Shown: positions 12,548 through 27,500 of the stretch, in pieces
Layout: each line of letters starts with the position of its first letter
Position numbering within the stretch: the stretch's first letter is position 1
Assembly: GCF_000247695.1 (NCBI RefSeq)
Contig: NW_004624747.1
Span: 10,211,192-10,275,191, forward strand
DNA length: 64,000 nucleotides
Direction: 5' to 3'
Origin: Heterocephalus glaber
Lineage: Eukaryota > Chordata > Mammalia > Rodentia > Bathyergidae
Program-made: the position numbers and the translations under genes
The notes under the pieces: generated by a model
What the model was told of the DNA's origin: nothing
Databases searched by the model: none
What the model saw: only the letters and a program-made list of their open reading frames with translations

Positions 12548-15500
12548 GAACTTCCACAACATGTGGCCCAGGCCCCTATTGCTCTTCAGTGCCCATCTGA
12601 ACAGCAGCTCCTTCCCCATCAGTGGAGCTGCCTGCCATATAAAGTAACTGATGATACTACAGGGAAAGACAATGTCGGAGTTGGGGACACCCTACAGAGG
12701 CAGCAAGGACTGGCCTCTCCTCTCCTTCCTAACCACACACATCCCCCTACCTGGGTACACTCAGTAGTCCTTCCCATACACTGCCAGTCCACAGTCTGAC
12801 ATGATAACTAAGGTCAGATAGATACACCTCATCCCCTGATCTCCTGTCTGACACACTCAGCCAGAGCTGGTGCTTGCCTGGTATTCTTTCTCTTCAACTA
12901 TGTTATACCTGGGTGTGTGTGTGTATTACTGGGGATTGAACTCAAGTCCTTCATACTGAACTACAACCCCATTTCAGTTTTTTTGGGGGGGAGGGGGGTC
13001 TCTTTGTGAGACAGGGTCTCACAACTTAAGTTGCTAAGTTGCCTAGACTGAGCTTGAATTTGTAGTCATCCTGCCCAGCTTCTCAGAGTGCTGGGATTAC
13101 AGGTGTATACCACCATACCCTTATCTTGATTCTCTACACTGCACACGTATTTCATCCACTTTACATCTATTTACTAGTTGTTAAAATGCAATAAAAACAA
13201 AGATGGATGAACAAATGTGTAGACGAATGGATAACATCTTAATGTTCTTCTTTCCTTCCCTGCATGAAGAAGTGCAGAGTCAAGTGTGGGGCTCAAGTTG
13301 AGCCACACAAAACCCTAGAACTCACACTTCCAGCATCTAATATTCCCCTGGTCTTGATCAGATCACCTGTTTAGAACTTTCTGGAGGCTGAGTTGGTGGT
13401 TTAGACTTCCACTTTTCTAAGTATGTGTTCTCAAGGGCTACTCTCAGCCTCTATAGAACAAACACGTACATAAACTAAGAAGACACAAGCAGGTGTAAGG
13501 GACACAGACAAGGGAGCACACACCTGCAACAGAAGCAGCTGGGCTGGTCTTTCAGGAATGGAAGTCATAAACTCCAGGTGTTTGGCCCGGTCAAATCCAC
13601 TGGTGCACAAAGTGGGGCGGAGCAGATGCACAACAGCTTTGTAGTCACCTGCCTCATACAGCCGCTGAATCTCCTCCAAGGACTGGCAGCGTTCCAGTGA
13701 CTTCAGGTTCTTATCAATCTGCAAAAGGTCCAGAAATGCTGCCTGAGGGCAAACCCCTCATATCCTCCTGAATCTGGCCGATGTTTGCATTTATCCCATA
13801 CAGATGAAGAAGACAAAATTAGACTCCCCACACCCACCACGGCAAAAATATTAAGACTCTTCCCTAATACATCAGTGTTCACCAAAATGTATATGCTTTT
13901 TTAAGTGTTTATATTAAGGTCAAGGCATTTCTTTAAAAACAAACACTCAAACCTAAAAACCACTGCAGAAGCAGAGAGTTTCCAGAATAGTTTCTGCCAA
14001 AATAGGACATCCTCGAAGTCACAGTTCAGCAAAACAGACTTACAGAACCACAGAGTCTCAGGCTGCCAGAGACCAAGAGACTGGGGCCAGAGGTTGGCAC
14101 ACATTACTGACCCAAAGAACTGTCTTTACACAGCACCTGACACAGCCCAGCACACAGACAGCAGGGCACTGCACCTGGACTTCCCCTGAAACAAACCTGA
14201 AAGAGACTGAAGGCTACAGTCAGCCAATGTACAGTGGACTCTCAAATTACAACCAGCCTAACATTTGAACAACTTGGGTTACGACTTGAATTTTAGTTTT
14301 AACTTATGACCAAAGTTTTGAGTTATGACCCAAGGCTGGCCACTTATGTGGTTGTAAACAAAGACTCATGATGCCATAAAATTGTATGTAAGTGTACATA
14401 AGTGTCAGTCCGAGCCCAGATGCATGAGTTTGTGGATGTGATTTCAGTCAGTGATTTATATAATCACTATAATTACTGCTATCAAAATGGCCCCCACAAA
14501 GCTAGAAAAGAAGATAGGGAAGGTAAGAAAGCAATCACAATCGAAAAGGGAATTGTGGAGAAATATGAAAGTGGCGTTCATTTGACCAATCTCACTATTG
14601 TGTACCACATGTCAAAATCCACCATCCTGACAATCGGTTTTTTTGGTTTTTTGAGACAGTGTCTCACTATGTAGTTGTCCCTGGCCTTGAACTCACTATG
14701 TAATCCAGGCCGGCATCAAACTCATAGCAATCCTGGTGCCTCAGCATCTTGAGTGCTGCGATTACAGGCATGAGCCACCACACCACACATCTTGACAATC
14801 TTACAGAGAAAAGATTTGTATAAGGAAGCTAGTGCTGCTAAAGGTGCTTCTCAAATTAGTTAAGTCATGATCAACAGTGTTAGATGAGGTAGAAAAGCTA
14901 TTATTAGTGTGGCTAAACAAAAGGCAGATGGCAGGTCATATCCTATGTGAGTCTATAATTCGTGAAAAAGCTAGGGCTATAAATGCAGATCTTATAAAGG
15001 ACAATCCATCAATGAGTGATAATGGTGAAACATTTCGTGCCAGTAAGGGGTGGTTTCACAATGATAAAGCAAGGGCCAGGGATTTAGCTCAGTGGCACTG
15101 TGCCTGCCTTGCAAGTGCAAGGTCCTGAGTTTGATCCCCGTACTGGAAAAAAAAATCTGACACAATGATAAAGTGAGAACTGGGGTTCATAGCATAATTG
15201 GGCATGGTGAAGCAGCCAGTGCTGATAAAAGGACTGCTGAAAATTACATACACCACTTCAAAACAATGGCACAGAGAAAGTTTTCAATTGTGATGAAACT
15301 GGCCTTTTTTGGAAGAAAATGCCCAGGAGGCTATACATTACCCAGAAAGAGAAGAAAATGCCAGGCTGTAAGCCTATGACAGGCTAACCTTATTGCTATG
15401 TGTCAATGCAAGTGGTCACAAGATAAAGCTTCTCTTGGTTTACCACTCTGAGGCCCCCTAGAGTGTTCAGAAAACATAAAGTCAGGGCCAGGGATTTAGC

Positions 15501-18500
15501 TCAGTGGTTCCACCGCCTGCTTCGAAAGCACAAGGTCCTGAGTTCAATCCACATAAAGTCATGATGAATAGGCTAAGGGTCACATGGAAATCAATGCAAA
15601 AGGCTGGGTAACAAGAGTACTTTTTCTTGAGTGGATCAGGGAGGCTTTCTGTCCTACTGTTAAGAAATAACTAGAGGACAAAGGTTTACCACTCAAGGCT
15701 CTCCTCATCATGGACCAAGCTCCTGCTCACTTACAAGATTTGGAAGAAGAATTGGCTGAAAAATTCTCATGCCTCTCATTGGAGTTCCTCCCACCTGATA
15801 CAACTCTCCTCTATTGCAGCCTATGGAACAGCAGTTTATAGCTAACTTTAAGAAGCTATACACCAAGAAACTGTTCCTAAAGTGCTTCCAGATGGTCTCA
15901 GATACAGATTTAACCCTTGAAGAGTTCTGGAAAGAACATTACAACATCCTTTCCTGTGTGGGGTTAAATGAAAAATCCTGGGCCAATGTCTCTCTAAGGA
16001 TACTGAGATAACCCTAGAAGAAAGTGTGGCCTAAAATTATATAGGAGAGAGACTGTGAAGGCTTTGTAGAGGAGCCTGAGCCTTCAATTAACTCTGTGGT
16101 TGATGACACTGTCACTCTAGCAGAGTCCATAGGCTTGCAGGTAGACAGTGGTGAGGTTGAGGAACTCATAGAGGAACACGTAGAGAAACTGTCTACAGAG
16201 GAACTTCAGCAACTACTGCCTCAGAAACAGAGAATAGCAGCTGAGGAGCTTTCTGAAGAGGAGGGGGAGTATCAACAATCAGTGCAACAAACTTCTTCTT
16301 CTGAAATAAAGGAAATCCTGCAAAAATGAACACAGCTATAAATATTTGTCTTTTTCCCCCCGTACCAGGAATCTAACTCAGGATCTTGTGCTTGCCAGGC
16401 AGGCACAGTGCCACTGAGCTAAATCCCCAGCCCTAGCTACAAACATTTGTAGAGAAGACCCATCCAGATAGAGAAAAAGCCAATTGTTCTATTCACTTGC
16501 TTAATGACAATGTCATGTTATACTACAGAAAAATTTTAAAGAAAAGGCAGAAACAGACAACCTTAGACCAGTTTTTAGTTCTGAAAAGGTTGAGACCTAG
16601 TGAGTCAGAAGCAGGTCCTAGTGGGCTACAGACTCCCCCAAGGAGAGAAAGGACACCAGAGAGCCAGATTCCTGATGTTCTTATGGAAGGGGATGCTCCT
16701 TCCAAACAATACCCACCTTCCATTTGATCCTCCCTTCCTGCAAGCCAAAGATGTCAACTTGAATGGTGAGTACAGTATGAATTTGTTGTTTCTGGTAAAC
16801 TAGGCACATTTTATAACTTTTTGGTGAATACACTAGGAAAACTATTGATGTTTCTGGTAAATTACACACATTACACAACCCTTTTTTATTATGAAAAGGT
16901 GCCTTGGGAGGTTCAGAATGTATTATGGGTATTTCCATTATTTCTTATGGAAGGGCCAGGGATTTAGCTCAGTAGCATAGCACCTGCCTGGCAAGCTCAG
17001 AGCTCCTGAGTTCAATCCCCGGTGTCAAAAAAAAAACTCTTCTGGGAAAAATAGTCTTGACTTGTTGAGTTACAACCAGCCCTCATGAAGGAACTGAGTT
17101 CATAAGTCAAAGGTCCACTGTAGACACAGCACAGATGTGATCTATGGCAGGGCTGAGGCTGCACAATGAGAAAAGTGCCAAAAGGATGTATGCACTGTGC
17201 ACTGCTGTTCCAGCCCCGTGGCCAGATCAGCACTGGTCTGCATCAGCTAACATTTCCCTCCAGATCTTCGAGGGCAGCTACCACTCAAACCAAAAGAGCC
17301 GGGCAAGAGACATGCTATTGGAAGCTTTCAGGCCTGCCACTTAGACAGGGAAGAATGCCATCAGGGGAGAATGCCATCAGGAAGTCCATGAACCCTAGTG
17401 TGCCAGAGCTGCCTCTCCTAAGCCTCTCCTGCCTTCCTTGCAGGAGCCCTGCTCAGCACATGGGCAGCTCTCTCACTCCTCAGTGGCAGGTCAGGCCTGG
17501 TCTAACTGGGCCAATTCAGAATCAATCTTTGACCAAGAAAACATCATTAAAAACTTCCACTCACCTCCTCCAGGGAAACAACAGAGTCATTGTGGAGGTT
17601 GGGCAGTCGGATGATAATATCCCCTTGCTCGCCCCCTGTCTCTGCCTGGATTGCAGTAGAGCTCTGGAGCATTTCTGTGCAGATGTCATAGTTCTCCAGG
17701 GCCTGCTCCATGTCTCCCTAATCAGAACAAATACAAAATCAATATTATATGCCACAGAGATGAACTAAGATTAATAATATCAACAAGAATGACAAAGGAG
17801 AAAGAGGAATTACAGGAGGAGGAGGGAGCAGGGAGTGAAAGGGATTAAAAAAAGAAACAAGCTATATTATTCACATGTACCCACTCACAAAGATGACTGT
17901 AAAATGCATGTACTGTAAACACATACTAATACATTTTTTTAAAGAATTAAAAGAGATAGTGCAAACAAAAGAAAAATGGAAAGACAGACAATTAAGGGGC
18001 AAAAGACAGGATACTAATTGCACTGTGCCAAGGTCCTCACATTACTGATCTCACTAAATTGTGAGTGCTCAGGGCAAGGTTTTAATTCAATTATTTCTAT
18101 ATCCCCTTAAAAAGGGCCTAGCACAGAACTAGAGCTCAACAAATATTTGTTGACTAACTGAATGAGTGGATGAATGAATGATCCACACCAAAACTCTGTG
18201 AGGGGAAGCATTATTAACCCTATGTTAAGGTGAGGACACTAAAAATTCTTGAACAAGGCCAGGTATCTAGTGGAGCCAGGATTAGAACCTAAAACCATCC
18301 TAATTCTAGAACTGTATTCCTCACATTAAACAGTGTTATTTCCCTCAGACAGAAATGCTGCTGCTGAGACCCTGGCTATCTTTGGTTCATGCTACCACAG
18401 GGCACCAGGTACCACCCAGTACTAGGTGTGGACTAACAGCCAACATATCCTGGGTTTTCCAGAAGTTTTCCTAGAACTCTCACAAAATAGGTGGACAATT

Positions 18501-21500
18501 CCCTCCTAGAAGCTTCTACCTCTGTTCATCTACTTACTTGGGCTCTCTCAGGAAATATAAAAAGTAGTTAAGCAAGGCAATCTTGAGATGGGGTCTATCA
18601 GGGTATCTAAAGCTCTGTGGTTGAGGTGAGGTACTTTACAGACTAGGAGCCCGATTTACATTTCTGACATGCTGACAATTCAATACCATATCCCACTTCC
18701 TCATGCCAAGCCCAGTGCCTAGGTAGGTTCTATGTATGCACACATGCACTCACACACAGGTCCTCAATATGACCAATTTTCTATATACCCTATCAGGTAC
18801 CAGGGCATGTTCCCCAAGGTCCAGACAATGAAACCAACCTGCAACGCCAAGAAACGAGCCTTTAGCCAGTAAACACGGACCACAAACTCCAGCCAGCCAT
18901 CCTCAAATAGGTCACGCTGGGATGAGGCAAATGACAGCTGCAGGAGGTCACCCAGACAGTGGGTTCCTGGGAAGTCAGAACCAAACCTGCCATTTACCAC
19001 ACCAGCAGGGCAGTTCCGAGGAGACACTGAAAAGCATCAGGTCTACAAGTCACCTTCATGTGCAGCATCCAAATGCCCTTCTGCTCCCCAGAGGTTACTC
19101 TCAGCCCTCACCACATCGACCCTCAATCTCCATGGGTACCCTTAGCCCCTTGGAGCCTTACAGCCCCCTGAACATCAAGCAACAGAGATCAGACCAATCA
19201 GGGAGAGATGCAGAAAACCTGAGGGCGAGCAGGGGTACCAATTTTACAGACTTTGAGCACATCTCCATTCTGCCAGGGGCATAGTTGAAAAGTCAGAATG
19301 AACTAAATCATCTGGAAAAATTACTTCATTACCCATGAAGAACTGAGTAGTCACTCTGAAACTGAGATCTAGCTTCCTTTAATCCTGAGTAATAGCAAAA
19401 GCAAAAGCAGGCAAGTGGCTCCCTCTGCGGGGGACAGCTACTGTTAACCACTTCCTGAGTGTCCAGGAGATTTCTCTGGGACCCTGGAATGTGTCTGGGA
19501 GCCTAACAAACCAACTTCAGGAAATATGCCTGCTGCAGACATTAAGTCCAAAGTCCATGACTCAGCCTCCCTGCTTTAACTTCCTCCAGCCTGCTAAGGT
19601 TCAGAACATTACTCTACCAATGAACACAAAGCCACCTACCTGCAGAGCTTCTGCCTTTGGTTAGCAGCCACTGGTCCAGTTGGAGCTCCATGCAGGAGAG
19701 AGACATCAGCATCATGTCCTACAGGACAGGCACATGAAAGCCAGGAACAGTCACAAAAGTTTCCCAAAGCACTGGGGGAGGAAGGCTACATTAAAATTTA
19801 CTTTTTAATAAAACATGATTCTTTCTTCTATCTACTTTCCACTTCCTAAGTGATAAGAGGTACATGGATCTATAGTGGGATAAGACTTGAGAGGGGCAGG
19901 AGACCTGTCTTCAGAGTCCTGAGAAACCATCCTTATGGAAGAGGCAGCCCTGTCACTTGCCGTGTGTCAGGCCAGATGTTACATCTACACTACAGTGCTG
20001 GGTGCATGGGGGTATATCATACACAGGGTCATCAAGGAAGCTGAGGCTCAAAGAGGCAACTGCTAACAGGAAAAACTGAGAAATGATCACCTGGTTTGCC
20101 TGGCAACCAAAGCCTTGCCTCCTGCTACTTCATTTTGTCCCCAGTGGGGGCAAGGCTGAGTGGAAAGAACTACCAGGAGGCAGTCCCTAAAGGGCTCTGG
20201 GAGCCCTGATCCACATATCCCTATAAGTCTATCAACTCCAACCTGACCCACAGCCATAAAGACCACCTCAGTAGGCCATGATAGCTCCCTATGCTCCTAC
20301 CTCAACACCTGGTATTCCACCTCCAATAGGAGAAAGCGCCTGAGCATCCCGTGTTTCCTTGAGCTCTGGGAGACACCTCACAAAAAAGCCTGGGGTGCAG
20401 AGTATTGGAAGCCCCTCTTTTCCTCCCCTAAACACCCTAATTAACCTCTGTACTCCTGCATTCCCACCTGTTAAAAAGAATGAGTAATAGTGTGGCACCT
20501 CAAACACAGATAAATGCCCCCCTTCCCCCAAGCCTGTCCCAGCAAACTCTCACCCATCTCAATGAATGACACTAGAAGCCCACACCATGACTCATATCCC
20601 TCACATCTACATCTAGTTCATCCCCAATCCATCACCACCGCCAGCATCAAACACCACTATCACTCACCTCGCATCAGCCTTCTATGGGCCCCCCACATCC
20701 ACTAACACCCTCCATTATATCCTCCTCCATTCAGCCACTGAGGGTTTTTCTGGGCACAAACCAAGTCCTGTAACTTCCTTTTCGCCCCTCAGTGGTTTAC
20801 ATTCCAGACCCACAAGTAGATGCAGCAAGGGGGCTAAGCACATCAGCCCCACAGCCATGAAAGATCCATGTCACTATCCTCTGGTCCCACACTAATGCTG
20901 GCTCATGGTAGGCTCCCAACCTTGATGTGTTTGTTGCTGCAGTCCCTCAGCAATGGGTTGGGCAGGCTAGTGCTGTGTCTCCTCCAGCTATGGTAGACGC
21001 TGAGCACGACCTCTGCCAGGCCTGGCGGCCACCTCAGCAGGAACTTGTTGCCCATGCCCTTCAAGTAGCGCATCATCAGCTCCAGGATGCCCCCGTTGGT
21101 CAGGTTTTCCAGCAAGAATTTGTGCACGTCCTGCTTCTCTGCCCAGGGAGGGAGAACAATTTGACCTAGGTGAAGGCAACCTCCCATTCCTGGTCACCTG
21201 TTCTTTTTGGAAGAGGAGACTCTGTGTCTTCCCTCCACCACTCAATCCAGGCAAGCACTGCAGTGCTAACGTTGGTCATGCTGCCAGGATTCAGTACCTG
21301 GCTCTAACCCTTACTGCCAGTGAACAAGCCTCTTGAGATTATCATGTCTACAGTGGGTATCAAAAGGGCTGACTCTATGTGCTGCCACGTGCACTGAATG
21401 AGATCATGCCCACAAAATACAAAGCACAGTGTCTGATGCACAAGGCACACCAGGCCCTTGTGGTCATATACATTCAACTTGCAAAGCCGAGCCTCTGAAT

Positions 21501-24500
21501 TCAGCCTTAAACACACAGCCTTCAGGTCACACAGCAAGTATAAGCCCGTCCATCTCATCAGACCTCCCAGCTGAATACAGGGCTCAGGCCCAAGGCAAAT
21601 GCAGGCAGCTTCTTGACCAAAATTTTAAAAATACACTAGAACCTTTGTTCCAAAGCAAAACCCAGGCAGGTCATATGATAATAGGATGAATTATTCCAAA
21701 CAGTGATTGATCACATTGCTGATTCCTACCAGATTCCATGAATGTGGCCGAGTCAAATGATAGTCGATGAGGCCCCATGCTCAAAAAGCCTTCCAATTTG
21801 GCTTCAGATTGTACTTCATAGTTATTAAAGGGATCATCTTCCTCCTCAGGGTCCAGCTTTCTTAACCTGCATGGAATATACCGAAGTCAAAAAAGCCATA
21901 CCACATGTTCTTTTGTGTATGTGTGGAACTGGGGATTAAATCCAGGGGTTCGCACATGTTAGGCAAGCCCTCTACCACTGAGCTAATCCCTAGCCCTCTT
22001 TATTTTTTGAGACAGTCTCGATAAGTTGCCCAGAGTGGTCTCAAACTTGTCATCCTCCTGCCTTAGCCTCCCACCATGGTGGTGTGCACCACCATGCCTG
22101 GCCACACCATCTATATGGATACAAGCCATCTGAATCTTCCCCAGTAGAGAAACAAAATCTAAGTCAGGATGAAGGAGATGAAAACAGGTGGATGAAAGGA
22201 TCCAGAGCCCAGGCCTCTGAAAGGCTCTGCCTCTCTCCAGGGCTTCATGAGCTAGCATCTGGTCTGTACCATCACTCATTTCCATCTCATTCCCTAAGTG
22301 CAGCAGATCCTGCTTGCAGGAAGTTTATCTTCTAATGGAAAGACAGACAATAAGCAGGTATACAAACACAACCCAATGAAGGACCAGTTGCAACAAAATG
22401 CTTGAAACAGGGCCCTGCCTTAAGAGAGTAGAATCAGAGGGGTGTTCCTCAGGTTGGCATCAGAGAAGAAGGGCTGGCTGCGCAAAAAAGCCAAACAAGC
22501 AAAAGCAAAAAAGCAGAAGCCAGAAGAGTACCACACATGTTCCAGGACCTCAGGGGAGCCCAGCAACCATATAGAAAGTGGGTGGAGGGTGACAGTGTGA
22601 AGGATTCATCAGGACTCTCTGAGGTTAGTCTCTATGGTTCCTCACAAAATATCAGTCCTGGTCCAGCCACTGGACAGGGGAGACCTCTCCTAGCAGTACC
22701 ATTGTTTCAAGCTCCTCCCAAGTTTGACCATCCTTGTAGATTTTCCTCCACTCAGCAACACAAACACTCAGGCACTTGTAAATTCCTTCACTTTCTTGCA
22801 CATACTCTCCCGGAAGATTCCATTAGGCAAGTTATCACACTGTTCTTGCCTGAGCATTTGAAGAAGCAACTTCATAGGAAACCAAATAAAATAAAGGAGA
22901 AACCATTCTAGACAAAGGGAATTAGGAGACAATACCTTAGGATAGGACAGCATGGCTAAGGGAAAGATGGGGTCACTCAACCAAAGTACAGCCCTATGGC
23001 TCTCCCAAGAGGGAACCCTCTCCTAGTACCAAGCCTGAGTGGAATTTATCAGAAGGCATGCTATCCTCACCTTGGTCCTGTATCAACTGCATACTAAGAA
23101 TAACCTTTGTTCTAAGCATTTAACCTTTACTACAAAAGGGTAAATAATTAGGAATCCTGCTGTAAAACAAATTTATAATTCTCCTAAAGCTTCTGGCTCC
23201 TGCTCCAAACTATGACATAGTCAACACTGAAATAAACTGTCATAGGACAAGATGAGAGCTGAAGACTACTGGCTGCCATGAAGTGAGGAGTTTCTGGCAC
23301 ACACTTCCACCATGATGTGCTGCCTTGTCACAGGCCCAAAGGTAATGGGGCCAAGAAACCATAGACTGAAACATCTGAAAACTTAATCCAAAATAATCTC
23401 TCTTTTTTCTCTCTCTTGAGATAGTCTCACTAAATTACCTAGGTGGGCCTCAAATTTGTGATCCTCCTGCCTCAGCCTCCCAAGTAGCTGGGATTACAGG
23501 TATGTACCCAAGCCTGGCAAATTCTTTCTCTTTTTAAGCTGATCTTCTCAAGTATTTTGTCACTACAATGGAAAGCTAACAAAAGTTTGTTGCCTCTAGC
23601 TCCATGAGTCATGCATCTTCTGAGGATCCAAGAGGTACCTGGTCCCCAAAAGATGAACAAGTAACAGCTCCAGCCTTCAGAAAGTTCAGAAGCAGGGAGA
23701 GGTAAGAAAAACACAAGATTCCAATCCACTGAGATCTGTACTTCAGATACTTGCACAGGTGTTAGGTGAAAACAAAGGAGCTGCCTAGAGGAGAGGATGG
23801 TAATGGAATGAGAAAAGCTACTGGAGAAATAGGCTGTCAATCTGTAGACTGGCTTATTTTGGCAAATCAGAAAAAGTGTGCACAATACCTGGATGGCAAG
23901 AACTTCACCAGAAGCTCCTGGAAGTCCACTTTCTCTTCTTTTTTACACTTGGTGTTTCGAACACGAGCAGACCTCCGTTTTGCTGTCTCTCCATATTCTT
24001 CTGAAATCTTCTTCCGCTTTACCCCTTTCTTGGACTTATCTCCCCCAGAAACATCGCCTTAAAAAAAGAGTATGAATTAAAATCTTACAAGGGGGCAGGG
24101 ATGAAAAAATGCACCACACAGACATGTCAGTCCTCTTTTATAACTACCAGCACGGAATCTTTTTTAACATTCAAGAAATCTTTCTTCAGTAACACAGTCC
24201 TAAGTAAAATTAAGTTTAAACCTCTTTTTTTTTTTGGTACTGGGGAGTGAACTCGGGTCCTTCCACTTGTGAGGCAGGCAACGGAATCACTGATCTAAAT
24301 TCCCAGCCCAAGTTTAAACCTCTTAATTCTCATGCCCTTCTTCAGTCGACAAACCCTTGTGGCAGGTCTCCAAACACCCTATTTCCCATACTTGTTGACT
24401 CCAACAGCCTCTGGAAATCAATGTGCCTGGAAGGGTGGAGCCAGTGTCTTTGACCCTATCCACACAATACAAAAAGAGCAAGGTAACTATTACCTAGAAA

Positions 24501-27500
24501 GCAGAGAAATGTTATGCATGATTTAAAAAGTTAGAAATAACCATGTATGTGTTGATTCAAAAATTTGTTTGTCTGATACTTTTTCTTTTTGGTATCGGGG
24601 ATCAAACTCAGGCTTGGCACCACTGAGCTAAATCCCTGGCCCATCTGATACTCTTTCTGGCAGTTTTAGATATCAGGTTTTTTTACAACTCTAATGATAA
24701 TAAAAAGCAGTACAGGGGATTTAGCTCAGTGGTTCTGGCGCCTGCCTTACAAGCGCAAGGTCCCGAGTTCGATCCCTGGTACCAAAAAAAGAAAAGAAAA
24801 AGAAACTTTGGGGCCAGGGATTTAGCTTAGTGCTTTCGTCACCTGCTGCGCAAGCACAAGGACCCGAGTTCAATCCCCGGTACCAAAAAGAAAAGCAATA
24901 CAACAGTACAAAACTGTACTACCACACCTGGTGGTGACTTTACTTACATTTTTTGAAGTCAAAGAACTCAGAATGCACACAGGCAGCAAGAGGGACCTGC
25001 CAGCACCCATATCACAAGAGGGAGACTTTTATGCCATGACTGAGCAGCCAGCCTGGGAGTGGGGGGATCAATAAGCAAGGAGCTACATTCTTGGGTACCT
25101 CAGTGCTGAAGCACTGGTTCTGCAGGCAAGCTGACAGGCTCCTCTACAGAGCTAGCTGCTCCCACTTTCACTTAGGCCATAAGGATGAGCGCAACTCATC
25201 TCCCTGGAAAAGCACTTCTTGTCCTACTGAGCTCATCAACTGGGGTCAACTCCAAAAGGGCTGCTCACCCATAGCAGCACCCGTGTCCAGCAGGCCAGGA
25301 CTATGTAGTGGGAAGCTGGTTGTAGCCACAGGGGCATAGGGAAGCACAGGCTCAGCCACAGTTATGGCAGGGTTGGCATTGACGGGGCTTGGCTGGATCA
25401 CACTGACAGGCATCACCACCATGGAGGACGCTGGCAGCTGGTTTGGGTCCTGGTACTCAGACAGGTCAATCCTCTTGCCAAGGCTGGGCCGTGGGGGCTC
25501 GCAGGTGGTGAGGTGGTTGTACATGGCTAGCAAGCTCTCTCCAAGGCACTTCCACCTGCAAAGAGCCACCACACCTGGTCAGCACTCTGTCATAGGGTCC
25601 AACTGGCCTGTGGAGAGGCAGCAGAATGGTTCCCAGCTGCAACCTCCATGGGGGTGGGGAAGGTAGACAGCATTTTGTCATTGTTGTAACCTACAAAACT
25701 TGACCTCTGAAGATGGAGCAGCTTGAGCCAGAGCAGGAGCAGGGGCCTGAAATCCTCCTGCTCTCACCCCAGCAGAAGTCTCTAATGTTGTATTTCATTA
25801 ACATGATGACCCTACAAGAAAGACATGCTGCTCTCCTCATTTTTAGAAAATAGCATGTAACGTTCCCAGGGTCACCCAACTAATAACAATGGGAGTGCCA
25901 GAGCTGGCCGCAGGTGTATCTGATTTAGGAGAGAAGCTCCAGACCACTGTGTGACAATACCTCTGTGTGTGTGCATGAGGGGAGGTAATACAATGCTGAT
26001 ATCAAGGCACACTAAATTTTTTTTAATTTTTAGAGGTCAAGTAGTACCCTCAAAATCATATAACTAATAAAAGGGCATCTGATCCCCAAAAAATTAAGTA
26101 AATAAAGTTTTTTCAATTTTTATTTTTTCTTGGTATGTTTGTAATATACAATGACCATATTCCTCGTGGGGAATTGGTACTTGTACATAATATATCTCAG
26201 TTATTTTTGGTTTTGTTTTTTTGGTACCGGGGATAGAACTCAGGTCCTTGGGGTTGCAAGGCAGGCAGCGGAACCACTGAGCTACATCCTCGGCCCCATC
26301 TCAGTTATTTTTGCATCCCCTCCCTGTGCCCTCCTTCCATCTCTTGGCCCCTTTCCCACTTGCAAAAGAACTCTCTATTTTCTATTACTGTATCTACCTT
26401 TTGTTTTGCTCTCTACTCATAAAAGAGAAACCACGTGGTAATTAATCTTATGTGTCTGATTTATTTCACTTAACATTATGGTCTAGAGATGCATCCATTT
26501 TCCTACAACTGACAAGTTTATCCCTCTTTAGGCAGAGTAGTACTCCATTATGTATTAATATCATATTTTTCCTTATCCATTCATCTGTTGGTAAATATAC
26601 AGGCAGCTTTCAAGATTTAACTATTATGAATTGTGCCGCTATAAACATGGGTATGCATGTATCACTGTAATATGAAGTCTTTAACTCTTTCAAGAAGATA
26701 CCTAGAAAGGGAATACCTAGGTAAATTTCTAGTTTTAATGTTTTGAAGAATCTCCATACTGATTTCCATAGTGGTTGTTTACATTTCCACCAACAATGGA
26801 GAAGAAGGGTTCCTTTCCCCATTCCCACTAGTATTTGTTATTGTTTGATTTCTTGATGATAGGCATTCTTAATTTGCATTTCTCTAATGGCCAGAGATGT
26901 TAAACATTTTTTTACATATTCATTGGCCATTTGTACTTCTGAGAAGTGTCTGTTCACGTCAGCTGACCACTTTTTGATAGGGTCCTGTATTTTGGGTGGT
27001 CTAATTTTTTTTGAGTTCTTTATATATTCTAGATATTGGTCCTCTGTCCAAGGAATAGCTAGCAAAATATTTTTCCTAAGAGGTTGTCTCTTCACTTTGT
27101 TTATTTTGGTTGTTTGAGACAAAGTCTTGCTATGTAGTTCAGGCTGGCCTCAAACTCACAGCGATCCTACTGCCTCAGGCTCCCAAGTGCTGAGATTACA
27201 GGTATGTACCACCACACCTGGCCTCTTCAATCTGTTGGTTGTTTTCTTCGTGGAAGAAGCTTTTTTAATTTGATATGATTCTATTTGTTGATTTTTAACG
27301 TTATTTCTTGTGCAACTGGGGTTCTGTTCAGAAAGTTCTTGCCTGTGTCTATGTCTCCAAGAGTTCTACCTATTTTATCTTCTAGCAGATTGTTTCTGTT
27401 TTAACATTTAGATCTTTGACCCATTTTGATTTTAGTTTAGTACATGGTGAGATATATAGGTCTAGATTCAGTCTTCTGCATGTGAACAGCCAGTTTTCCC

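Larger units (their letters stand above)
14232..17120 (+). mobile_element. Tigger-type DNA transposon (pogo/TcMar), broken transposase
   Basis: Ends are inverted repeats: cagtggactctcaaattac on the left and the reverse complement of a diverged copy on the right, flanked by TA (14230-14231 and 17121-17122). Plus-strand frames hold transposase relics in order: an HTH region ([20 protein letters not shown]), a CENP-B-like part ([19 protein letters not shown]), pieces of the DDE core ([15 protein letters not shown]) and the acidic C-terminus ([20 protein letters not shown]). Several stops and frameshifts make it inactive. Five younger SINEs sit inside it. It lies in CABIN1 intron 15, antisense to the gene. 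Confidence 0.85.
21867..23888 (-). other. CABIN1: CABIN1 intron 10
   Basis: Holds the B1-ID dimer at 21912 and the split repeat at 23275. The stretch 22110-23270 shows nothing I recognise. Confidence 0.6.
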
